From: Streptomyces sp. A1136
GTDB taxonomy: Bacteria; Actinomycetota; Actinomycetes; Streptomycetales; Streptomycetaceae
Assembly: GCF_004795055.1 (NCBI RefSeq)
Contig: NZ_SSBJ01000009.1
Coordinates: 152,450-216,449 of the forward strand
Reading direction: 5' to 3'
DNA length: 64,000 bases
Position 1 is the first letter of the stretch. Each line of letters starts with the position of its first letter. Below, one piece after another: positions 45,220-53,335 of this stretch. Below the pieces are notes generated by a model that was not told the origin of the DNA, did no database searches, and was given only the letters and a program-made list of their open reading frames with translations. Both the position numbers and the translations under genes were made by a program.

Positions 45220-46332
45220 TCAGTTCTCCAGTCGGACGGGCATCAGGAGCGAGAAGGTGTCCTCGCTGTCGGTCCGGCGGATCGCCACGGGCGCCGTCGG
45301 GGCGCCGAACTCCAGAACCAACCGGTCCCGGGCTCCGGCGGCGAGGGCGTCCAGGAGGAAATCGCGGTTGACGGCGACGTGGTCGCAGTCGTCGTGACCG
45401 TCCTCGCCGTCCTCGCAGACGGTCACGGCACCGTCGGCGGACACCTTGAGCACACTCAGGTCACACGGCACGCCGTCCTGCTCCCGCACGGCGTCCGACC
45501 GGACCGGTCCGCTCACCACCGCCTCCCGGAGGGCCGCGACATCGACGAGGGCGCGGCGCCCCGCCGGCAGTCGAACCAGGCGACGGTAGTCGGGGAAGTC
45601 GTGACCGAGGCACTGCCCGGCCGCCTCACGGCCCTCCGTCTCCAGGAGCGCGCGGTCGCCGTCCACCGTGAGCCGGGCGGGCGCGTCGTCACCGAGCAGT
45701 GCCCGCATCGCGTCGACGAGCGGGGACGGCACCGTGACCTGCGCCCTGGGCCCGCCGTGTCCGACGGTGGCGGCTCGCGCGACAGCCATCCGGTACCGGT
45801 CGGTGGCCACGACACGGAGCTCGTCGCCCTCGATGTCGAACAGGACGCCGCCGAGCATCGGCAGCTCCGGGTCGGCGCCCGCGGCGAAACGGACCGCGTC
45901 GAGCGCGGCGGCCAGGTCCGGTGCGGAGACGGTCAGTCGGACGGCCGTCGTGCGCGGTACTGCCATGGGATTCTCCCTGTCCTCAAGTAGCGCTCGGATC
46001 GTGGAGAACGCGCCGCGGGCATCGGACAGCCCCAGTTCGAGACGGCGCAGATGCGCTTGGAGCAACTGCCGGACCAACCCGGTGTCCCTGCCGGACCATC
46101 CGGCCAGCACCAGACGGATGTCCGCCAACGGCATACCGGTCCGGCGCAGCAGGGCCAGCAATCCGGCCTCCTCCAGCTGCCGCGGGCCGTACCAGCGGTA
46201 TCCGCTCGCCGGATCCACCCAGGCCGGGACCAGTACGCCGGCCCTGTCGTAGAACCGCAGGGCGCTCACGCCCAGTCCACTGTCCCGGGCCATCTCGCCG
46301 ATACTGCGCATCTCGCTCTCCACACCCGTCAC
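45220..46332 (-). CDS. MerR regulator fused to a sliding-clamp (DnaN-like) domain
   Basis: A 370-residue fusion. Residues 8-120 form a MerR-type winged helix and coiled coil: IGEMARDSGLGVSALRFYDRAGVL, SGYRWYG, and a dimerisation helix. From about 128 to the end the sequence follows DNA polymerase III beta: LTVSAPDLAAALDAVRFAA, GGVLFDIEGDELRVVATDRYRMAVAR, VNRDFLLDALAAG and the end DTFSLLMPVRLEN, equal to roughly two of the clamp's three domains. Similar fusions occur in Streptomyces; function unknown. GTG 46332 with GGTGGAGG upstream is used; ATG 46311 is an alternative. Confidence 0.88.
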   Translation of the reverse strand: MTGVESEMRSIGEMARDSGLGVSALRFYDRAGVLVPAWVDPASGYRWYGPRQLEEAGLLALLRRTGMPLADIRLVLAGWSGRDTGLVRQLLQAHLRRLELGLSDARGAFSTIRALLEDRENPMAVPRTTAVRLTVSAPDLAAALDAVRFAAGADPELPMLGGVLFDIEGDELRVVATDRYRMAVARAATVGHGGPRAQVTVPSPLVDAMRALLGDDAPARLTVDGDRALLETEGREAAGQCLGHDFPDYRRLVRLPAGRRALVDVAALREAVVSGPVRSDAVREQDGVPCDLSVLKVSADGAVTVCEDGEDGHDDCDHVAVNRDFLLDALAAGARDRLVLEFGAPTAPVAIRRTDSEDTFSLLMPVRLEN

Positions 46333-46425
46333 TCTGGGCCCTCCACCAAGTCGAGGGTCAACAGCGCATGCCGACGGCGGGCCGGGTGGGGAACGGGAGG
46401 GCGCGGGAGGCCGGGACGGACGGGC

Positions 46426-47991
46426 CTACGTCGGGTCGAGGCCGTGGTTGCGCAGCCACGCCTGGGGGTCGATCGGGGAGCCGGCTCCGGGGCGTACCTC
46501 GAAGTGCAGGTGCGGGCCGGTGGAGTTGCCGGAGTTGCCGGAGTAGGCGATGACGTCACCGGCCTTGACCTTGCCGGAGCGGATCTTGGTGCTGCTGAGG
46601 TGGCAGTACCAGGTCTCGGTGCCGTCGGGGGAGGTCACTATGGCCATGTTCCCGTAGGCGCTGTTCCACTGTGTGCGGACGGTGCCGTCGGTGGCGGACA
46701 TGACCGGGGTGCCGTAGGAGACCGGGAAGTCGATGCCGGTGTGCACGGACATCCACATGCCGCCGGCCTGCCCGAAACCGGCGCTGAGACCGTGCTGCGC
46801 GACAGGGAGCGCGAATTTGGGGCGGGCGGCCTCCTTGGCCGCCGCCTCCTCGGCGCGCTTCTTCTTCTCGTCTTCCTGGCGCTGCTTCAGGTCGAGGCGT
46901 TCCTGGGTGCGGCTCGCGCGGTCCGCGAAGTCACCGGCGTCCGCGCTCAGGGCGGTGAGCTGGGTGTCCAACTTGTTGTTCGCCGCGACGGGTTTCACCG
47001 AGGCCGGGTCGGCGGCGGCCATCGTCGTGGTGTCGTTGGCCGGCTTGTCGGTGCCGCCGAGCCCGCCGACCGAGGCGGCCGCGACTCCGGCGACGCCCAT
47101 GACGCAAGCCGAGGGCACGGCGACGGTCAGGAGGGCGGAACGCTTCGCAGGGGTGCGGCGCCGGCTGCTGCCGCCGGCCGTCTTGCCGCCGGAGGTCTTG
47201 GAGTTGGACCCCTTGGAGTCGGAGGTCTTGGAGGTGGAAGTCTTCGAGTTGGCCGTGTTGCCGGGCTTGGTGCTGCCGGCGCGGCGTGAGGCGCGCGGCT
47301 CCGCGGGCACGACCGGCATCGTCTGGGTGGCCATGGCGTGCACCGTGGCCGGGGGTTCCGGAATGTCGTCGTCCGAAATGGTCTCGAAGACGGCGGTCTC
47401 GGCGGCGTGGAGGTCGGCGGCGTGGAGGTCGGGGGCGCCCGAGGGGGCGTCATGCGGCACGACCATCGGGACGACGCTGGTCGGCTCGTACGCGTAGCTC
47501 TCGTAACCGGTGTGCGCCGAGTCCTGGTGCGAGGTGGTGTCGTAACCGCCGTCCGAGTGGCCCGTGTTCCAGGCGGTGGCGTCGTACGTGCCGGTGTCCT
47601 GCTGTCCGTACGCGGGGAAGGTGTTCCACTGCGCGGTCCGGTCGGCGGGCTGTTCGGCGCCCGTCGCGTCGTAGCCGAAGGAAGTCTGCTGGTACGCGGC
47701 GGAGTTGGCGTCGGTCCAGGCGCTCGCGTCCCACTGGCCCGTGGTGTCCTCGGACACGGCCTGGTGGGGGACCGAGGAGAGGTAACTCTCCTGTCCGGCC
47801 CAGGCGGTGGCGTCGTAAGTGCCGGTCGACTGGTACCCGCCGTAGGTGTCGTACCCGGCGGAGTCGGCGTAGTTGTAACCCTGGCCCTGCGTTTCATAGG
47901 AAACGTAGGCCTGGTCACCAGCGAAAGTGGTGGTGGAGAGGCCGTCGTACCCGTTTTCGGGGTACTGGCCCGACGTGGGGCGGTCGTTCAC
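46426..47991 (-). CDS. M23 family peptidoglycan peptidase with cytoplasmic repeat region
   Basis: A 521-residue type II membrane protein. The first 290 residues are Tyr/Gly/Thr/Asp-rich with recurring GTYDATAW and GQWDASAW units; a Lys/Ser/Thr stretch precedes the membrane helix (about 300-325, LLTVAVPSACVMGVAGVAAA). Outside are a coiled coil (ASRTQERLDLKQRQEDEKKK) and the LytM domain with metal ligands HTGIDFPVSYGTPV and HLHFEVRPG. It should cleave peptide cross-bridges. GTG 47991 (AAAGAGAAG upstream) is preferred to the frame from 48219. The 232-base leader region holds no riboswitch consensus I could match. Confidence 0.87.
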   Translation of the reverse strand: MNDRPTSGQYPENGYDGLSTTTFAGDQAYVSYETQGQGYNYADSAGYDTYGGYQSTGTYDATAWAGQESYLSSVPHQAVSEDTTGQWDASAWTDANSAAYQQTSFGYDATGAEQPADRTAQWNTFPAYGQQDTGTYDATAWNTGHSDGGYDTTSHQDSAHTGYESYAYEPTSVVPMVVPHDAPSGAPDLHAADLHAAETAVFETISDDDIPEPPATVHAMATQTMPVVPAEPRASRRAGSTKPGNTANSKTSTSKTSDSKGSNSKTSGGKTAGGSSRRRTPAKRSALLTVAVPSACVMGVAGVAAASVGGLGGTDKPANDTTTMAAADPASVKPVAANNKLDTQLTALSADAGDFADRASRTQERLDLKQRQEDEKKKRAEEAAAKEAARPKFALPVAQHGLSAGFGQAGGMWMSVHTGIDFPVSYGTPVMSATDGTVRTQWNSAYGNMAIVTSPDGTETWYCHLSSTKIRSGKVKAGDVIAYSGNSGNSTGPHLHFEVRPGAGSPIDPQAWLRNHGLDPT

Positions 47992-48223
47992 CAACTTCTC
48001 TTTCGCCTCGGCAGTGGGGGCCTGGGTGGCCGGGGAATCGGAGGTTCCCCGGAGGAGAGCAGTGGCGCGACTGTACCCGGCGGTTACTGGAGACGACAAT
48101 CTTCGGAGGGTTTCGACCTCTGGGGAACCGGGCATTCGGCTGTCTTTCGGTCCCGTACACACCGAGCCTTGGCCTTGAGTTCGATATTCGTTCGACTCTT
48201 GGTCGTCCGGGGTTGCCACTACC

Positions 48224-49054
48224 TCAGAGGGCGAGGCGGCGCACTTCGGTTTCCTGGGCGGGGGACTGCGACGGCCGCGCGAGAGGTCCGTCCAGGGTGC
48301 GTCGGATGGCGCCGATAACCGTGGGATGGACGGGGAGCGCGAGGTGGCCGATGCCGGTGACCAGCACGTTCTCGGCGATCAGGTCGGGGTGGTCGAGGCG
48401 GGCCGTCCCCGGCGGCGTCATCAGCGCGTCGAATTCGCTCCAGAAGGCCACGCAGCGGGTGCGGCAGCCCGGTGCCGGTGCGTCCAATTCCCGCATCACC
48501 TCGGAGCCCGGCCGCATCTGGCGGACCAGCGGGTGGGCGTCCATGAAGGGCGCCACGCTGGTGCCGGAGTGCGGGGTGCCGAGCGTGACGAGGGTGCGCA
48601 CCCGGGCGTCACCGCCGAGCCGCTGGAGGTAGTACCGGGCGACCAGGCCGCCGAGGCTGTGCCCGACGAGGTCGATTCGCTCCTGTCCGCTGCGCTCGCA
48701 CAGCTCCTCGACGCGGCGGGCCAGGTGCCCGGCGGTGGCGCGGAGGTCGCGGGTGAAGGGCGAGTAGTTGTACGTCTCCACCCGCCGCATGCCGTCCGCC
48801 GCGAGTGCGCGGCGCAGGAGGACGAAGACGGAACGGTTGTCGGTGAAGCCGTGCAGCAGCAGCACCGGCGGGCGCTGCCCCGTCGCCCCGGCGGCCGGAT
48901 CGACGGCGAGCCGTTCCGCGAGCACCCCGGTGGGGTACAGGAACAGGTGCCCGGTCAGTACCACCGCCTCGAGGACGGCCGCCCGAAGGGCCGCCGCCGA
49001 CTGCGAGACGGAGAGCGGTAAGGGTGTGGAAATCGGCGTGATCGACAGCCCCAT
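48224..49054 (-). CDS. Lipase-like alpha/beta hydrolase
   Basis: A 276-residue hydrolase of the triacylglycerol lipase/PGAP1-like type: [21 protein letters not shown], nucleophile Ser in [25 protein letters not shown], a likely Asp in [11 protein letters not shown] and His in [13 protein letters not shown]. No signal peptide with a clear cleavage site, but a hydrophobic stretch ([15 protein letters not shown]) may associate with membrane. GGAGG lies before ATG 49054. The M23 gene follows on the same strand after 232 bases. Confidence 0.87.
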   Translation of the reverse strand: MGLSITPISTPLPLSVSQSAAALRAAVLEAVVLTGHLFLYPTGVLAERLAVDPAAGATGQRPPVLLLHGFTDNRSVFVLLRRALAADGMRRVETYNYSPFTRDLRATAGHLARRVEELCERSGQERIDLVGHSLGGLVARYYLQRLGGDARVRTLVTLGTPHSGTSVAPFMDAHPLVRQMRPGSEVMRELDAPAPGCRTRCVAFWSEFDALMTPPGTARLDHPDLIAENVLVTGIGHLALPVHPTVIGAIRRTLDGPLARPSQSPAQETEVRRLAL

Positions 49055-49160
49055 GGCGGCCTCCGGGCCTCTTGGGAATGCGGCCGTATTGCCGACGTGC
49101 CCCGCCTCCGTGCCGTGCGGCTGGCGGCACGGTGGCGGGACGACTCGGTGTCGCTCCCCC

Positions 49161-49195
49161 GTGAATCACTGGCGGGGGCGGTGAACCATTGGCGG
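49161..49195. repeat. Two 15-bp direct repeats upstream of icmB
   Basis: GTGAATCACTGGCGG (49161-49175) and GTGAACCATTGGCGG (49181-49195) are 20 bp apart, two helical turns, and 103-137 bp before the icmB start. They look like tandem sites for one regulator. Confidence 0.5.
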
Positions 49196-49297
49196 TGGCT
49201 CCACGCTCCCACGTGTGATTTCCCCCTCCTGCTTGACCGCGAAACGGGCTGGTGCGCGATGCTGTACTTAACGTTCGTTCACTCGGGAGGCAGTGCG

Positions 49298-49702
49298 ATG
49301 GGTGTGACCGGTCCGATCCGTGTGGTGGTGGCCAAGCCGGGTCTCGACGGCCACGACCGCGGGGCCAAGGTGATCGCCCGTGCGCTGCGGGACGCGGGCA
49401 TGGAAGTCATCTACACGGGACTGCACCAGACCCCCGAGCAGATCGTGGACACCGCGATCCAGGAGGACGCGGACGCGATCGGCCTCTCGATCCTGTCGGG
49501 CGCCCACAACACGCTGTTCGTGCGCGTGCTGGAACTGTTGAGGGACCGGGACGCGGAGGACATCAAGGTCTTCGGCGGGGGCATCATCCCGGAGGACGAC
49601 ATCGCCCCGCTCAAGGAGAAGGGCGTGGCGGAGATCTTCACCCCGGGTGCCACGACCACGGCCATCGTGGACTGGGTCAACGCGAACATCCGCCGCCCCT
49701 GA
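49298..49702 (+). CDS. icmB: B12-binding small subunit of isobutyryl-CoA mutase
   Basis: A 134-residue cobalamin-binding protein. It has the base-on B12 motif D17-G-H19-DRG22 ([22 protein letters not shown]), then [13 protein letters not shown] and [10 protein letters not shown], the Rossmann-like B12 domain of methylmalonyl-type mutases. A stand-alone domain of this length matches IcmB, which pairs with the large subunit IcmA (not in this window) to interconvert isobutyryl-CoA and n-butyryl-CoA, supplying polyketide starters. ATG 49298 follows GGGAGGC. The frame from 49097 is too long. Confidence 0.9.
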   Translation: MGVTGPIRVVVAKPGLDGHDRGAKVIARALRDAGMEVIYTGLHQTPEQIVDTAIQEDADAIGLSILSGAHNTLFVRVLELLRDRDAEDIKVFGGGIIPEDDIAPLKEKGVAEIFTPGATTTAIVDWVNANIRRP

Positions 49703-49719
49703 CCCCGGAGCCCCGACCC

Positions 49720-49859
49720 CTGGCCCTGGCGCCCTGATCCCCGGCGCCCCCGCGCCCCCGCGCCCCCGCGCCCCGGCGCCCCCGCGCCCCCGCGCCCCGG
49801 AGCCCCCGCGCCCCCGCGCCCCGGAGCCATGCTCCCTGGCCCTGGAGCCCTGATCCCGG
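49720..49859. repeat. GC-rich tandem array between convergent genes
   Basis: Units of 24 bp (CCGGNGCCCCCGCGCCCCCG plus CGCC; 49773-49796, 49797-49820) and a 32-bp variant (49741-49772) built from CCCCCGCG octamers. The array is flanked by near-identical direct repeats, CTGGCCCTGG-GCCCTGATC-type, at 49720-49744 and 49836-49859. All C-rich on the plus strand. No gene is supported here. Confidence 0.8.
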
Positions 49860-49890
49860 AGCCCCGGACGCCCCCGACCGCCCCCGTGGC

Positions 49891-49940
49891 CGGCAGGGGG
49901 CCCCGGCCCGGTGGTCGGCAGGGGGCCTCGGCCCGGTGGT
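49891..49940. repeat. 25-bp tandem duplication
   Basis: CGGCAGGGGGCC-CGGCCCGGTGGT occurs twice (49891-49915 and 49916-49940) with one mismatch, just beyond the stop of the DUF5691-type gene. Confidence 0.8.
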
Positions 49941-49947
49941 CGGCCGC

Positions 49948-51597
49948 TCAGGCGGGCGGTATGAGCTCCGCGAGCATGGCGGCGCGGAGGTGGAGGGTGG
50001 AGGCCAGGCGCTGGAAGGCTTCCTCCCAGTACGCCCCCGCGCCCGCTGCCGGCTCGACGGGGTTCGATGGGGTCGAGGGGGCCGCGTGGTCCGCCGGGGC
50101 TCTGGTCAGGGCTTCCAGCCGCCCCGCGTCCGCCGGGTCGAGGCAGCGTTCCGCCAGGCCCATCACCCCGCTGAAGCTCCACGGGTAGCCGCCCGCCTCC
50201 CGGGCCGCGGCCAACGCGTCCACCACCGCCCGGCCCAGCACCCCCGCCCACGGCACGACGCACACCCCGAGCAGTTGGAACGCCTCCGACAGCCCGTGCG
50301 CCCGTACGAACTCCGCCACCCACCGCGCCCGCTCCCCGTCCGGCAGTACGGACAGCAGCTTGGCCCGTTCCGCGAGGGACGCGGTGCCCGGTCCGGCCGC
50401 CGGCGGGGCGGAGGCCGAGCCGAGCAGTGCCTTCGACCACCGCGCGTCACGCTGTCGCACCGCGGCCCGGCACCACGCGGCATGCAGTTCCTTCGCCCAG
50501 CCGTCACCGACGGGCCGGGCCACGATCCCGGCCGGGTCGAGCCCCCCGAACCGCTCCCGCCAACAGGACAGCGGAGCCGCCTCCACCAGCTGCCCCAGCC
50601 ACCAGGCCCGCTCACCGCGCCCCGCGGGGGGCCGTTTCACCACGCCGTCCCGCAGCATCCCCGCGTCGCACTCCGCCGGGGGGACGATCCCCTCCGGACC
50701 GACACAGGCCAACGCCCGCTCCGCCATCCGCCCCGCCAACGCCGAACCGGTCAGGGCCGACAGCAGTTCGGCGGCCGTCGCCCGGACGTTGCGGCTGCGG
50801 TCGCCCAGGGCCGTCTCCAGGAACGGCTCGTCCGCGTCCGACAGCCCCACTCTCAACGAGTCCAGGAACATCAGCCGGTCCTCGGCCCGTTCGGTGCTCC
50901 AGGTCGTTTCGAGCAGCCGGGTCGCGGCGGCCGGATCGTGGGCCCGGACGGCGCCCAGGAGAGCCACCCGCTCGGCGAACAAGCCCTCCTCCCACAGTCG
51001 TTCCACCCCTTCGCGGTCCTGCGGGTCGGGCAGCTCCAGGCTGCCGCCGGTCCCACCGCGCAGCGCGAACCGCCAGTCCGGGTTCAGCCGGGCCAGCCAC
51101 AGCCCCCGGCTCCCGGCCAAGGTCAGCGCGAGCGGTCGCAGATCGGTGCGGGCCTTCGCCGCGTCCAGCAGTGCCGGGACCAGCGCCGCCGGAGCGCGGT
51201 ACCCGTGCCGGACGGCCGCGGCCAGCCACTGCGGGAGCAGCTCCGTCAGGTCCGGAGCGGCCGCCCGCCGCCCGCCCGACCCACCCGCCCGCGCACGGCC
51301 CGCCAAGAGTTGCGCGAGGCGCCGCCGGGCCGCTTCCGGCGGCTCCGGACGCGGATCGCGCGGCGCCGACTCCGGGCGCTCCCCGGCCCGTACGGGCGCC
51401 GGCCGCAGACCGGCCCGGCGCCGCAGGGTCTGTACGGCCGCCTCGTCCAGCAACGCCTCCGGCGAGCCGCCCCGGCGCCGCTCGGTGCCGAGCAGCGCCG
51501 TGGCCACCAGTTCGTCCCAGTCGGCGTACGCCGTCCCCTCCGCCGTGTCTCCCGCCGGCGCCGGGTGTGCGGCGTGCGCCGCCCCAGCCGTCTTCAT
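49948..51597 (-). CDS. DUF5691-type protein of the MoxR/VWA locus
   Basis: A 549-residue, mostly helical soluble protein. It begins with YADWDELVATALLGTERRRGG, the start I associate with DUF5691, and continues as irregular helical repeats (DRSRNVRATAAELLSALTGSALAGRMAERAL resembles HEAT units). No catalytic motif is apparent. In actinobacteria this family travels with a SWIM protein, a MoxR ATPase, a DUF5682 protein and a VWA protein, and all are present here. ATG 51597; the upstream open frame to 52068 overlaps the SWIM gene. It is the second gene of a leftward pair, 266 bp after the SWIM gene. Confidence 0.8.
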   Translation of the reverse strand: MKTAGAAHAAHPAPAGDTAEGTAYADWDELVATALLGTERRRGGSPEALLDEAAVQTLRRRAGLRPAPVRAGERPESAPRDPRPEPPEAARRRLAQLLAGRARAGGSGGRRAAAPDLTELLPQWLAAAVRHGYRAPAALVPALLDAAKARTDLRPLALTLAGSRGLWLARLNPDWRFALRGGTGGSLELPDPQDREGVERLWEEGLFAERVALLGAVRAHDPAAATRLLETTWSTERAEDRLMFLDSLRVGLSDADEPFLETALGDRSRNVRATAAELLSALTGSALAGRMAERALACVGPEGIVPPAECDAGMLRDGVVKRPPAGRGERAWWLGQLVEAAPLSCWRERFGGLDPAGIVARPVGDGWAKELHAAWCRAAVRQRDARWSKALLGSASAPPAAGPGTASLAERAKLLSVLPDGERARWVAEFVRAHGLSEAFQLLGVCVVPWAGVLGRAVVDALAAAREAGGYPWSFSGVMGLAERCLDPADAGRLEALTRAPADHAAPSTPSNPVEPAAGAGAYWEEAFQRLASTLHLRAAMLAELIPPA

Positions 51598-51818
51598 CGG
51601 ACCCCTCCCTCGTGGTGTGCCGTGCGGTGCTCCGGTCCCGCCCCCTCCACGGGACCGGAGCAGTATGGTGAAATGTCGCCTCAAAACGCTTGTCAGCTGG
51701 CGTGGTTGTCGTTCATCAAAGCCCCCCGGCTTTCTCGATCCCGCACGACGGCGCCCCCGCGCCGCCGGTCCCTCCCCGGCGCCGACGCTCCCCCGCGTCG
51801 ATCGCCCCTTGCCTCCTC

Positions 51819-51853
51819 GCAGCCCGCAGCCCGCAGCCCGCAGCCCGCAGTCC
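51819..51853. repeat. GCAGCCC heptamer tandem repeat
   Basis: Four perfect GCAGCCC units and a fifth GCAGTCC, just past the stop of the SWIM gene. The rest of 51598-51863 shows no gene. Confidence 0.85.
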
Positions 51854-51863
51854 GCCGGCCCCG

Positions 51864-53201
51864 TCAGACCAGGGCCACCGGTTCCGCGGAGTCCGGATGC
51901 CAGACCGTCAGGGGCTTGAACCCCCGGTGGCCGACCTCCCCGAACACCGTCACCGGACCCCCGCCCGAGAGCGCGGCGAGCTGCCACAACCCCGATCGGG
52001 ATCTGCTCCCCGGCCCCGCGAGCGGTACCGGAAGCGCCGCCGTCCCCTCCGGGTCCGCCAACCGCCAACCCTGCTCACCGGGTATCGGCACCACCGGCCC
52101 CAGCACCACTGGCCACGACTCCAGCCAGGGGTCCTCCCGCAGGGCGGCCCCGTACGCCTCCAGAGCCGCCTGCGGACTCACCCCGACCGGTGCCCGACCG
52201 TCCGGCACCGCGGCCGCGCCCCGGTCTCCGAGATCCGCCCGCAGCCCCGCCGAACCGGGCCGGAAGCGGGCTTCCGCCTCCAGGACCAGTCCGACCGGCA
52301 GCGCCGGCCCCGGAAGCCGCCCGGGCGGTCCGAAGTCCAGCACCAGGGCCGGCCGCCCGCTCACCAGCCCGCGCAGCCACACCCGGCGGGTGGTGAGCCG
52401 GCCGTCCGGGGACACCGAGTCGTACTGGGCCAGTACGAGCCAGCGGTCCCGTACGGCTTCGCCCTCCGCCGAAGGCGGGAGTCCCACCCGGGTCCGTACC
52501 GTCGCGGCCAACTGCTCCGGCAGTCCCGAAACCCCCAGCCAGGCCCGGTCGAGCAGGTGCAGCAGCGCGAACTCCTCAAGCATCCGGGCGGGCCAGCCGG
52601 GGCCGCAACCGGGTATTGTCCCCAACTCCCTTACCCGGGAGGCCAGTCCCGGTGCCTGCGCGTCGACCATGCGGGCCGCCGTCTCCTCCCACGGCGCGTA
52701 CCCCGCCTGCTCCTGGCCGGCCAGTCCGCCCCGCAGCAGATCCGCCAGCCGCTGTTCCAGCTCGCCGACCCCCGCCGCGATGCGGGCCGCCCGTCGCTCG
52801 GCGCGCTTCCTCGCCGCCTCCTCGTCCACCGGCTTCGCGACCGCCGGCCGGGCCGCCTTCGCCGCCCGCTCGGCCAGCCACTCGCCGGCCCACTCCGGCG
52901 CCCGCGCCGGATCGCCCACCCCTTCCACCGCCCAGAGCAACAGCAGCCCCAGCGCGTGCTTGCACGGGAACTTCCGGCTCGGGCAGGAGCACTTGTACGC
53001 CGGGCCCCTCAGGTCCACGACCGTCCGGTACGGCGTCCTGCCGCTGCCCTTGCACAACCCCCACACCGCACCGGAAGCGGAACCTCCGGTCTGCGACCAC
53101 GGACCCGCCCCACCCAGCTTGCCTCCCGCCTTGCGCGACGCTTCGTCAGGAGCCAGGGCCAGCACCTGTTCCACCGTCCAGCGAACCCCCTGCTCAGTCA
53201 T
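51864..53201 (-). CDS. SWIM zinc-finger protein
   Basis: A 445-residue protein with a SWIM zinc finger near the N-terminus: C71-S-C73-PSRKFP-C80-K-H82, the CxC...CxH ligand set, inside YKCSCPSRKFPCKHALGLL. SWIM fingers bind DNA or proteins. The rest includes a charged helix (VDEEAARKRAERRAARIAAGV) and beta-rich segments without motifs I know. ATG 53201 is chosen; the frame to 53288 lies in promoter DNA. It is divergent from the MoxR ATPase gene, from which it is separated by 134 bp with a concentric dyad. Confidence 0.88.
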   Translation of the reverse strand: MTEQGVRWTVEQVLALAPDEASRKAGGKLGGAGPWSQTGGSASGAVWGLCKGSGRTPYRTVVDLRGPAYKCSCPSRKFPCKHALGLLLLWAVEGVGDPARAPEWAGEWLAERAAKAARPAVAKPVDEEAARKRAERRAARIAAGVGELEQRLADLLRGGLAGQEQAGYAPWEETAARMVDAQAPGLASRVRELGTIPGCGPGWPARMLEEFALLHLLDRAWLGVSGLPEQLAATVRTRVGLPPSAEGEAVRDRWLVLAQYDSVSPDGRLTTRRVWLRGLVSGRPALVLDFGPPGRLPGPALPVGLVLEAEARFRPGSAGLRADLGDRGAAAVPDGRAPVGVSPQAALEAYGAALREDPWLESWPVVLGPVVPIPGEQGWRLADPEGTAALPVPLAGPGSRSRSGLWQLAALSGGGPVTVFGEVGHRGFKPLTVWHPDSAEPVALV

Positions 53202-53222
53202 GTGTCCCACCGTAGAGACCCC

Positions 53223-53277
53223 CACTGACAATCGCTCTGACCTGCAACGACGTTGTGAGCTAGGGGCGTTGTCAGTG
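53223..53277. promoter_or_regulatory. Concentric dyad in the SWIM/MoxR divergent promoter
   Basis: Outer arms CACTGACAA (53223-53231) and TTGTCAGTG (53269-53277) and an inner palindrome CAACG-A-CGTTG (53245-53255) all centre on base 53250. The position between divergent genes suits a repressor or looping site controlling both arms. Confidence 0.6.
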
Positions 53278-53335
53278 CCGTGGTGCACCGTGGTGTCAGC
53301 AGTCGGGAGCGGCTGCCGAGCATTGGAGGGGGACC

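Noticed and set aside
47992..48223. Possible c-di-AMP (ydaO) riboswitch ahead of the M23 peptidase
   Set aside because: Such riboswitches precede cell-wall hydrolases in Streptomyces, but I could not match the conserved GGGGACCC, GGGGUGAAUCC and CAGCUAACC blocks on the minus strand.
49720..49940. Replication or conjugation origin
   Set aside because: No DnaA boxes, no replication genes and no AT-rich segment; only G+C-rich slippage-type repeats.
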